A DNA stretch of 64,000 nt from Nitrospira sp. CR1.1 (GTDB lineage Bacteria > Nitrospirota > Nitrospiria > Nitrospirales > Nitrospiraceae). The notes beneath the pieces are model-generated. The model had not been told where the DNA came from. It made no database searches and saw nothing but the letters and a program-made list of their open reading frames with translations. Shown here in pieces: positions 57,449-64,000 of the stretch. Both the position numbers and the translations under genes were made by a program. The stretch spans positions 62,001-126,000 of the forward strand of contig WIAF01000009.1 in the NCBI GenBank assembly GCA_014055465.1. The letters are read 5' to 3'. How positions within the stretch are numbered: position 1 is the first letter of the stretch; each line of letters starts with the position of its first letter.

Positions 57449-58821
57449 CGGTACAAGCGCGCACCGGAGACCTGCGATAATAATTCCTCAACCCGCCGGT
57501 TGGCGGCGCTGAAGGGGTCCATACAGAGAATCGTCTCTTCCCAATACCCGTTCAGTTTGAGATAGGTCCAATCGACCGTATAGGAACGATTCTTCGCCCG
57601 CGCGAACCGGATAAAATCACCACGGACTTTCGCCCTGGTGGTCTGGGGCGGCACCGACATGGCCCGTTGCACCGCCTCTTCCTCCACCATTCTGGCGGCC
57701 ATGCCGCGGTTCTCCATCAAATAATACAGCCCGCGCGTACGTTTCACGTCATGAAATTGCAAATCCAACAGAAACACTCTGGGATCATCCCACCCGCAGT
57801 CTTTTTTGTCCGTGTACGATTGGATGAGATGCTTTTTCATCACCCAATCGACCTCATGCACGAGCTGCATCGGATCTTCTTCCAGGCGATCCAGCACGGA
57901 AATCCACTTGTCCAGCACATCATCCAGGACCGGGTCATGATCCTGCGCGGCCAGAAATTCCATGGCGCGCTTGACGTAGACGCGCTGGATTTCGATGGCG
58001 GTCATCTGCCGGCCGTCATCCAGCTTCACCTTCTTGTTCAGCGTGGGATCGCGGGAGATTTCACGGATGGCTTTGACGGGATCTTCGAGCTCCATGCCGG
58101 TCACCCCGAATCCCGATTCGATCATGGACAAGACCAGCGTGGCGGCGCCGACCTTCAAATAGGTGGCATATTCCGACATATTGGAATCCCCCACGATGAT
58201 ATGGAGCCGCCGGTACTTCTCCGCATCGGCATGGGGTTCATCCCGCGTATTGATGATGCTGCGCGACGAGGTCGTGGAGGAGGACGTTTTTTCGTGGATG
58301 TGCTGCGCGCGTTGGGAAATAAAGTACTGCGGCTTGCCGGACACCTTCAAGACCTTGCCCGCGCCGGAATAAATTTGCCTGGTGACAAAAAACGGGATGA
58401 GTTGCTCGGTCACCTTCCAGAAATCCACGTCCCGGCGCATGAGGTAATTTTCATGACACCCGTACGTGTTCCCGAGTGAATCGGTATTGTTCTTAAAAAT
58501 GTAGATCTCGCCCGAAAGCCCCTCTTCCCGCAAGCGCTCCTCGGCCGCCGGCAGGCAGGCTTCCAGCAAGCGCTCGCCGGCCTTGTCGTGAATGACGAGG
58601 TCGAGAATGTTGTCGCACTCCGGCGTCGAGTATTCGGGATGGCAGCCGGTATCCTGATAAAATCGCGCGCCGTTGACCAGGAACGCGTTCGACGGCCAGC
58701 TGTTCGGAATCAGCCCTTCAAAGATATAGCCCAGCACTTTCTCCATCGGAAGATAGATCTTCCCGTTGGGAGAAAAAATCAGGCCATACTCATTTTCCAG
58801 GCCGAAAATTCGTTGTTGCAT
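57445..58821 (-). CDS. pafA: Pup/UBact-protein ligase PafA
   Basis: PafA uses ATP to join the modifier's C-terminal glutamate to substrate lysines. The 458-residue protein starts MQQRIFGLENEYGLIFSPNG, with E9 and E11 in the metal/ATP site. FYQDTGCHPEYSTPECDN carries the catalytic aspartate (D57). It lacks the Dop-loop insertion seen in the sister gene. The start at 58821 has GAGAAGG 7 bases upstream; the frame stays open to 58962, but that extension has no homology. Mtb PafA is 452 residues. Confidence 0.93.
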   Translation of the reverse strand: MQQRIFGLENEYGLIFSPNGKIYLPMEKVLGYIFEGLIPNSWPSNAFLVNGARFYQDTGCHPEYSTPECDNILDLVIHDKAGERLLEACLPAAEERLREEGLSGEIYIFKNNTDSLGNTYGCHENYLMRRDVDFWKVTEQLIPFFVTRQIYSGAGKVLKVSGKPQYFISQRAQHIHEKTSSSTTSSRSIINTRDEPHADAEKYRRLHIIVGDSNMSEYATYLKVGAATLVLSMIESGFGVTGMELEDPVKAIREISRDPTLNKKVKLDDGRQMTAIEIQRVYVKRAMEFLAAQDHDPVLDDVLDKWISVLDRLEEDPMQLVHEVDWVMKKHLIQSYTDKKDCGWDDPRVFLLDLQFHDVKRTRGLYYLMENRGMAARMVEEEAVQRAMSVPPQTTRAKVRGDFIRFARAKNRSYTVDWTYLKLNGYWEETILCMDPFSAANRRVEELLSQVSGARLYR

Positions 58822-58977
58822 GGGGACGCCTTCTCTCGCAGCGACTCCTGTCAGGATACACCCTGACGCGGGTGGCTTCAACAGACTCCGGTCGGGATTC
58901 GTTGCCTTGCGCAGCCGGATGATGCCCTGGCCGATCATCGGTGACGCCGGAGACGCGCCCATGTGTGCGAGAGAAGG

Positions 58978-59661
58978 TTACGCGAACAGGTGGGAGATGT
59001 CAGCGCTCGTCAACCGGCGGAATTTCCGCCCCTGGCGCTGCCTATCCAACACGGCAACTTCGAGGTTTTCAGAAGGAATTTTTTGCGTGGCGACCTGCTC
59101 AAGGGCGGAGAGACAGCGCCGGAGTCCGTCTTTGAGCGTCGGCGGCTGCGGCGTCGCATGTTCGCGCAAGTATTGCTGGACGGCTTCCGAGCGCCCGCCG
59201 ATCACCGCGAAACTTTTTTCATCCGTAATGCTGCCGTCAAAGGAGATGCGAAAGATTTCGTTCGCCTGGCCGTTTCCCCCGACCTGGACCACAAGGATTT
59301 CCACCTCCAACGGCTTCACATCCGTGCTGAAGGCCGTCCCCAGGCTCTGGGAATAGGCGTTCGAGAGGGTCCGCGCGCTCACATCTTCCCGGCTGTACAT
59401 ATACCCGGTCAGATCGGCATGGCGAATGCCTGCCTTGCGGAGATGCTCGAATTCGCTATATTTGCCGGCCCCGGCAAACGCGATACGGTCATACACCTCG
59501 GAAACCTTATGCAGGGAAGAGCTGGGATTGTCCGCCGCCAGCAGAATACCGTCCACATATTCCAGGGCAATGATCGAGCGTCCCTTGGCGATGCCTTTTT
59601 TGGCATACTCCGCCTTATCCTGCATCATCTGTTCAGGCGAGACGTAGTAGGGCAACGGCAT
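58978..59661 (-). CDS. prcA: 20S proteasome alpha subunit
   Basis: The 227-residue alpha subunit has the N-terminal gate region MPLPYYVSPEQMMQDKAEYA and alpha helix H0, KGIAKGRSIIALEYVDGILL, YDRIAFAGAGKYSEFEHLR and YSQSLGTAFSTDVKPLEVEILV. It has no catalytic threonine, as expected for the outer ring. It begins 3 bases after the prcB stop. Alpha and beta rings form the barrel to which ARC docks through the alpha pockets. Confidence 0.95.
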   Translation of the reverse strand: MPLPYYVSPEQMMQDKAEYAKKGIAKGRSIIALEYVDGILLAADNPSSSLHKVSEVYDRIAFAGAGKYSEFEHLRKAGIRHADLTGYMYSREDVSARTLSNAYSQSLGTAFSTDVKPLEVEILVVQVGGNGQANEIFRISFDGSITDEKSFAVIGGRSEAVQQYLREHATPQPPTLKDGLRRCLSALEQVATQKIPSENLEVAVLDRQRQGRKFRRLTSADISHLFA

Positions 59662-59664
59662 CGA

Positions 59665-60489
59665 CTAAGATCTCCTTCGTTCTGCGATCATGGTTTCGTA
59701 CAGGCCGCGGACGCGGGCTTCCGGCACATCCGTGATACCGGCATCGCTCACGATCTTTGCCGTCGGATAAATCCCGCGGACCAGATCCGGCCCTCCCGTT
59801 CCCACGTCTTCATCCGCGGCATTGTACAACGCCAGCAATCCGACGCGGAGCGCGGCTTCTTCGTCGAGCCCGAGCCGGTAATGTTCCCGCATGGTATTGC
59901 GCGCGTCTTTGCCGCCGGAGCCGATGGAATGATGATCGGACTCTTCGTACCGGCCGCCCGTAATGTCATATTTGAAGATACGGCCTTCCTTTCGCTTCAG
60001 ATCGTACCCGACATAGAGGGGCATCACGACCAATCCTTGAAAGACCATCGGCAGATTGGCCTTCACCATTTGCCCCAGCTTGTTGGCCTTGCCCTCGCAT
60101 GACAGCTGGACGCCTTCCAGCTTTTCATAATGTTCAAGCTCGGTTTGAAATAACTTCGCCATTTCGATGCAGGGCCCTGCCGCGCCGGCAATGGCCATGG
60201 CGGAATACTCGTCGATGCGGAACACTTTTTCGATCCGGCGATCGGCGATCTGAAATCCCTCCGTCGCCCGCCGATCGCCGGCAATAATCGCCCCATCCCG
60301 ATATTTCAACGCCAGCACCGTCGTTCCGTGCGGCACCGGGAGAGCGCCCGGCCGGCCGAGATCTTCCGGAAGCGCCGCGCGCGGCATCGCGAGGCCCTGT
60401 ACGCCCGGCCTTAACCCGGGATGGTGCTGGCTGAGAAAATCGAAGAAGCTGGAACCGTCGTGATGAGGCAGAAAGGACATAGGGTTCAT
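59665..60489 (-). CDS. prcB: 20S proteasome beta subunit (proteolytic)
   Basis: The 274-residue precursor has a propeptide of about 55 residues ending ALPVPHG, then TTVLALKYRDGAIIAGDRRA. The first threonine (T56) becomes the N-terminal nucleophile after self-cleavage. The conserved aspartate is D in AGDRRATEG and the lysine is in KVFRIDEYSAMAIAG. SIGSGGKDARNTMREHYR supports maturation and catalysis. Mtb PrcB has a propeptide of similar length. It starts 13 bases after the dop stop, leaving no room for a modifier gene there. Confidence 0.95.
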   Translation of the reverse strand: MNPMSFLPHHDGSSFFDFLSQHHPGLRPGVQGLAMPRAALPEDLGRPGALPVPHGTTVLALKYRDGAIIAGDRRATEGFQIADRRIEKVFRIDEYSAMAIAGAAGPCIEMAKLFQTELEHYEKLEGVQLSCEGKANKLGQMVKANLPMVFQGLVVMPLYVGYDLKRKEGRIFKYDITGGRYEESDHHSIGSGGKDARNTMREHYRLGLDEEAALRVGLLALYNAADEDVGTGGPDLVRGIYPTAKIVSDAGITDVPEARVRGLYETMIAERRRS

Positions 60490-60502
60490 GTGGCGGTCGC
60501 AG

Positions 60503-62002
60503 TCAGGTTGACAGTTTTTCGAGCAGCGCAGCCGCGGTTTCCGCCTGGGCCAGGAGCTCCCCCGTCAGCGCTTCGGTGCCGCGCAGGGGGTCCATCAACG
60601 GAATCCGCTTGATCTTGTTCTGCCCGACATCAAAGAGCACAGAGGTCCAGCTCACCCCGTAGACGGCATTCGGGTATTTCTTCACGCACTGGCCGCGGAA
60701 GTACGCCCTTGTCCCGCCCGGAGGGTTCATCTCCGCCCGGGAAATCTCATGGTCCAACACGACCCGCTCGATCATATGGCTGCGTTCGAGGGTGTAATAC
60801 AATCCCCGGTCCGGACGGACATCATGATATTGCAGATCCATCAATCGCACGCGCGGATCATCCCACCCGCAGGACTTGCGGTCCATATAGGACTCTATCA
60901 GGTAGCGCTTGGCCACCCAGTCTAACTCCCGCACCAGCGAACGCGGGTCCCGCTCCAGACGGTCGAGCACATCCTCCCAACGCACCAGGATGTCTTTCGT
61001 AACCTGATTGAGTTCATGGCAGGCATAGTACCCCTGCGCCGCCTTGAGGAAGGCCCGCTGCACCGCAATCGCGGTCACCGCGCTGCCGTCGGTCAGCTTG
61101 AGGCTCTCCTTCACCAGCACATCCCGTGACACTTGCTTGATGGCGCTGACCGGGTCGGCCAGACTTATCCGGGGAAGGTCGGCCCCGGCCTCAAGTAGAT
61201 CCAGCACGATCGACAGCGTACCGACCTTGAGATAGGTTGAGACCTCCGCCATATTGGCGTCCCCGACGATCACATGGAGGCGCCGGTATTTTGCCGCATC
61301 GGAATGCGGTTCATCCCGCGTGTTGATGATGGGTCGCCGCACCATGGTGTTGAGGTCCACGAGCGTTTCGAAGAAATCGGCTCGCTGCGAAATCTGGTAA
61401 TCGACGGGGGTGGTCTGATTCTCGGCTCCGACCTTGCCCGACCCGGCGTAAATCGGCCGCGTCACGAGAAACGGCGTGAGCACCTGCGTGATCCGATCGA
61501 ACGACACCGCGCGCGAGACAAGATAGTCCTCGTGATAGCCGTAGCTGTTGCCCTTGCCGTCCGAATTATTCTTATAGAGCACGAATTGATCGCGGCCGCG
61601 CGCCTCCGTGATCCCGGCCAGGGCCTGGGCAATGATGCGCTCGCCGACCCGCTCGAACGCCACGATTTCCCGGGCATTGGTGCACTCAGGCGTGGAATAT
61701 TCCGGATGGGCGCCGTCGACATAGAGCCGGCCGCCGTTGGCCAACACCTTATTGAGTTGCCGATTGTATTCGGGCCCCGGCCGCTCGCGTTCCCCATCGA
61801 CCTCGAACCCACGAGCATCCAGCAGGGGATTTTCGTTCTCATAGTCCCACACCGCATGAGGCGCAGGAAGATGCGGGTAGTACCCGATGACATGAATGGA
61901 GTTCGCCACGGGATCGGCCGCGTTCGGATCCCGGCTGGCAATACCGAATTCAGTCTCCGTGCCGATGACACGGGACAGGCTGTGCGAATGAGTCTCGTTC
62001 AT
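60503..62002 (-). CDS. dop: Deamidase/depupylase Dop
   Basis: Dop is the PafA relative that converts a terminal Gln of the modifier to Glu and removes it from substrates. From ATG 62002 the protein is 499 residues (Mtb Dop is 502). It has SRVIGTETEFGIASRDPNAA with E16/E18, a Dop-loop insertion at about 40-85 and LYVDGAHPEYSTPECTNARE with D96. NNSDGKGNSYGYHEDYLVSR follows. The frame upstream to 62104 overlaps arc and is rejected. It lies between arc and prcB, the same order as in actinobacteria except that pup is missing. Confidence 0.93.
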   Translation of the reverse strand: MNETHSHSLSRVIGTETEFGIASRDPNAADPVANSIHVIGYYPHLPAPHAVWDYENENPLLDARGFEVDGERERPGPEYNRQLNKVLANGGRLYVDGAHPEYSTPECTNAREIVAFERVGERIIAQALAGITEARGRDQFVLYKNNSDGKGNSYGYHEDYLVSRAVSFDRITQVLTPFLVTRPIYAGSGKVGAENQTTPVDYQISQRADFFETLVDLNTMVRRPIINTRDEPHSDAAKYRRLHVIVGDANMAEVSTYLKVGTLSIVLDLLEAGADLPRISLADPVSAIKQVSRDVLVKESLKLTDGSAVTAIAVQRAFLKAAQGYYACHELNQVTKDILVRWEDVLDRLERDPRSLVRELDWVAKRYLIESYMDRKSCGWDDPRVRLMDLQYHDVRPDRGLYYTLERSHMIERVVLDHEISRAEMNPPGGTRAYFRGQCVKKYPNAVYGVSWTSVLFDVGQNKIKRIPLMDPLRGTEALTGELLAQAETAAALLEKLST

Positions 62003-62015
62003 GGAATATCGCGCG

Positions 62016-63785
62016 TTACAGGTAGTGGCCCGTGTTGACGGTTTCGATTTGACGCGCCTCTGACAACCCGCCGCTGATTGTCCGAAGATGGACAATCTTT
62101 TCACCTTTTTTCCCGGCGACCTTCGCCCAATCGTCCGGATTGGTCGTGTTCGGCAGGTCTTCGTGCTCTTTGAATTCTTCGCGAATCGCCCGGATCAGGT
62201 CATCGGCCCGCAGACCGCTCCCCTCTTGAGCAATGGCGCGTTTGACGGCAAATTTCTTGGCTCGCGACACGATGCCCTCGATGAGGGCGCCGCTGGCGAA
62301 GTCCTTAAAGTACAGCACTTCTTTTTCGCCATTCGCATAGGTGACCTCAATAAATTTGTTTTCGTCGGTCGTGGCATACATGGCATCGACCGTCAGATTC
62401 ATCAGGAAATCGACGAGCGCGCGGGCATCCCCGCCGTGCCGCGCGAGATCTTCCTCGGCGAAGGGAAGATCTGCCGTCACGTATTTGGAGAAAATATCCC
62501 GGGCCGCCGTCGCATCGGGACGACCGACCTTCACCTTCACATCCAGCCTGCCCGCGCGCAGAACGGCGGGATCGATGAGATCCTGGCGGTTACTGGCGCC
62601 GATGACGATCACATTGGTCAATCGCTCGACGCCGTCGATCTCGGACAAGAACTGCGGCACAATGGTCGACTCGATGTCCGACGAGATGCCGGTGCCGCGC
62701 GTGCGGAACAAGGCGTCCATTTCGTCGAAAAACACAATCACGGGGTGGCCGTCGTCGGCCCGTTCTTTGGCCTTCTTGAACACTTCGCGCACCTGCCGCT
62801 CCGACTCGCCGACGTACTTATTCAACAGCTCAGGGCCCTTCACATGGAGGAAATAACTGCGCAGCTGCCGGTCTTTTAAATGCCCGAGCTTCTTGGCAAT
62901 GGAACTGGCCACGGCTTTTGCAATGAGCGTTTTCCCGCAGCCGGGCGGGCCGTACAGCAGCACCCCCTTCGGCGCGCTCAACCTATAGTTGGAGAAAATA
63001 TGCGGGTACAGGAACGGGAGCTCCACCGCATCGCGCACCTGTTCGATTTCCCGCTGCAGTCCGCCGATGTGCTCGTAGTCCACATCGGGCACCTCTTCCA
63101 GCACCAGCTCCTCGGCTTCGGACTTCGGCAGTTTTTCGATGACGCAACCCGATCGCGGATCATACAAGAGGTGATCGCCTACGCTCAGACGCTCGCGGAC
63201 CAACGGTTCGCCGAGTTCCGCAACCTTCTCTTCATCGAAATGCAAAGTCACCAAGGCGCGGTTCCCTTCCAGCACATCCTTCAAACGGACCACTTCACCC
63301 TGAACGTCGAACCCGCGTACGGCGATGACATTCAGGGCCTCATTGAGGATCACCTCCTGGCCTTTGCGCAATTCCTTGGCTTTAATGGAAGGGTGCAGGC
63401 TGACCTTCATCTTGCGCCCGGAGACATACACATTCCCCGTGCCATCGGTATCCAGGCTGGAAAAAATGCCGTACGTCGAAGGAGGAGCCGTCAGCTTCTC
63501 GACTTCGGCCCGCAATGTTTCGATTTGTGATTTGGCTTCCTGAAGGGTGGCGACGAGCTTTTCATTCTGCTTCGTCGTCTGCTCGAGCTGGTAGCGTGAC
63601 TGGTAGAGCCGCCGGATCTCCTCCTCCATGGACTGGATTTGGGTACGAAGTTTTTCAACTTCGCGGGCATGTTCGTCGTTCTTGTGCGTCACGACTCCAT
63701 CTCCGTCAGAAAGTGACCGGGTCAGGCGCTTGACGGAATCACGGAAGGACCGGAGTCGGCCTGAACTCCCTTTTGATTCGGCCAT
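62016..63785 (-). CDS. arc: Proteasomal AAA ATPase ARC/Mpa
   Basis: The 589-residue protein has an N-terminal coiled coil (about 35-100) that in Mpa binds Pup, then two OB folds (100-225). The AAA module carries GVLLYGPPGCGKTLIAKAV near 275-292, VIVFFDEMDALFRTRG and VIVIGASNRQDLIDPAVLRAGR. It ends ETVNTGHYL, with the penultimate tyrosine of the HbYX-like/QYL tail that opens the 20S gate. The promoter at 63846-63874 makes it the first gene of the proteasome operon. It unfolds tagged substrates and feeds them into PrcAB. Confidence 0.94.
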   Translation of the reverse strand: MAESKGSSGRLRSFRDSVKRLTRSLSDGDGVVTHKNDEHAREVEKLRTQIQSMEEEIRRLYQSRYQLEQTTKQNEKLVATLQEAKSQIETLRAEVEKLTAPPSTYGIFSSLDTDGTGNVYVSGRKMKVSLHPSIKAKELRKGQEVILNEALNVIAVRGFDVQGEVVRLKDVLEGNRALVTLHFDEEKVAELGEPLVRERLSVGDHLLYDPRSGCVIEKLPKSEAEELVLEEVPDVDYEHIGGLQREIEQVRDAVELPFLYPHIFSNYRLSAPKGVLLYGPPGCGKTLIAKAVASSIAKKLGHLKDRQLRSYFLHVKGPELLNKYVGESERQVREVFKKAKERADDGHPVIVFFDEMDALFRTRGTGISSDIESTIVPQFLSEIDGVERLTNVIVIGASNRQDLIDPAVLRAGRLDVKVKVGRPDATAARDIFSKYVTADLPFAEEDLARHGGDARALVDFLMNLTVDAMYATTDENKFIEVTYANGEKEVLYFKDFASGALIEGIVSRAKKFAVKRAIAQEGSGLRADDLIRAIREEFKEHEDLPNTTNPDDWAKVAGKKGEKIVHLRTISGGLSEARQIETVNTGHYL

Positions 63786-63845
63786 CGCCCCACTCGTCGG
63801 ATTGATGAAAATCCTTGTCTATGACGGTCATCTACACTGTTTCGG

Positions 63846-63874
63846 ATTCTATCATCCGTATATAGGGTGGTCAA
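63846..63874 (-). promoter_or_regulatory. Sigma70 promoter for the proteasome operon
   Basis: On the minus strand TTGACC, 17 bases, TAGAAT, both near consensus. Transcription would start near 63839, about 54 bases before the arc ATG. It lies downstream of the stop of the edge gene, so arc-dop-prcB-prcA-pafA-M23 is probably an independent unit. Confidence 0.65.
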
Positions 63875-63944
63875 CTGCAGCAGGAGCGGCGCGGGCGCGA
63901 CGACTGCTCGCGCGCTGACCATCGCGCGTCCCGGCGCAACATCA

Positions 63945-64000
63945 TCACTCGATCTCGATGGCGGAAAGCAATTCCTCGGTCGCGCGTTCGACATTGACTG
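63945..64000 (-). CDS. C-terminal end of an unidentified gene
   Basis: One minus-strand frame runs from the right edge to a TGA at 63945 and reads VNVERATEELLSAIEIE, a helical acidic end that looks coding. It is too short to identify. It does not end in the Gly-Gly-Glu/Gln or Gly-Glu type terminus expected of a Pup or UBact modifier. Confidence 0.35.
   Translation of the reverse strand, partial: VNVERATEELLSAIEIE

Noticed and set aside
62003..62104. N-terminal extension of dop to 62104
   Set aside because: It overlaps the end of arc and precedes the conserved Dop start.
63945..64000. Right-edge fragment as the missing proteasome modifier
   Set aside because: Its end (IEIE) lacks the Gly-Glu/Gln terminus needed for ligation by PafA.

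Overview
The window looks like chromosome of a Nitrospirota bacterium, most probably Nitrospira or a close relative. The reasons are a Gram-negative lipid A/LPS gene set beside a complete bacterial 20S proteasome operon (arc, dop, prcB, prcA, pafA), a combination known from Nitrospira-type genomes, and high-G+C coding DNA with dense, translationally coupled operons. Taxonomy is inferred from gene content; there is no rRNA or tRNA gene in the window.

Layout. (1) 1-10.5 kb, minus strand: a pseudaminic-acid-type nonulosonic acid operon (pseB-pseC-pseF-pseG/formyltransferase-second formyltransferase-PIG-L deacetylase-pseI), followed by a GT-B-like transferase, a PhyH-type dioxygenase and a truncated FkbM methyltransferase. 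It is visibly more AT-rich than the rest. It lacks the usual PseH acetyltransferase and carries two formyltransferase-like modules. (2) 11.2-18.9 kb, minus: nucleotide-sugar genes (fcl, gmd, rmlD, rmlB, rmlA; no rmlC) with an O-antigen ligase/polymerase and a GT4. (3) 19-31 kb: glycosyltransferases of families 2, 4 and 9, two WaaE-like GT2 paralogues, an LTA-synthase-type sulfatase, a WaaF-GmhB fusion and a WaaC-like transferase. (4) 30.7-43.6 kb, minus: outer-membrane and lipid A genes in the order bamA, two skp-like genes, fabZ, lpxA, lpxI, a Gfo/Idh oxidoreductase, lpxB, msbA, a DUF374 acyltransferase (frameshifted at an A9 run), waaA, lpxK. (5) 43.9-50.5 kb, plus: galU, lon, thiL, a DUF2062 protein and an HD phosphohydrolase. 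(6) 50.7-56.4 kb, plus: a three-gene signalling set (PAS kinase, single-domain receiver, hybrid kinase). (7) 56.4-63.9 kb, minus: the proteasome operon ending in an M23 peptidase gene coupled to pafA.

How it fits together. Regions 1-4 form one long envelope-glycan and outer-membrane neighbourhood. It covers lipid A synthesis and export, Kdo and heptose addition, core and O-chain assembly, deoxysugar and nonulosonic acid supply, and the BamA/Skp machinery for outer-membrane proteins. Region 7 encodes the proteasome, its ATPase and both the ligase and the deamidase/depupylase of a Pup-like system, but no modifier gene (Pup or UBact) is visible in or beside the operon.

Most notable points: a pseF gene whose only sensible start is AUA, the PseH-less formyl-type nonulosonic acid operon, the A9 frameshift in the DUF374 gene, a probably leaderless galU mRNA, a perfect palindrome upstream of the sensor kinase, and the missing proteasome modifier. 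There is no CRISPR array, insertion sequence or RNA gene that I can support.
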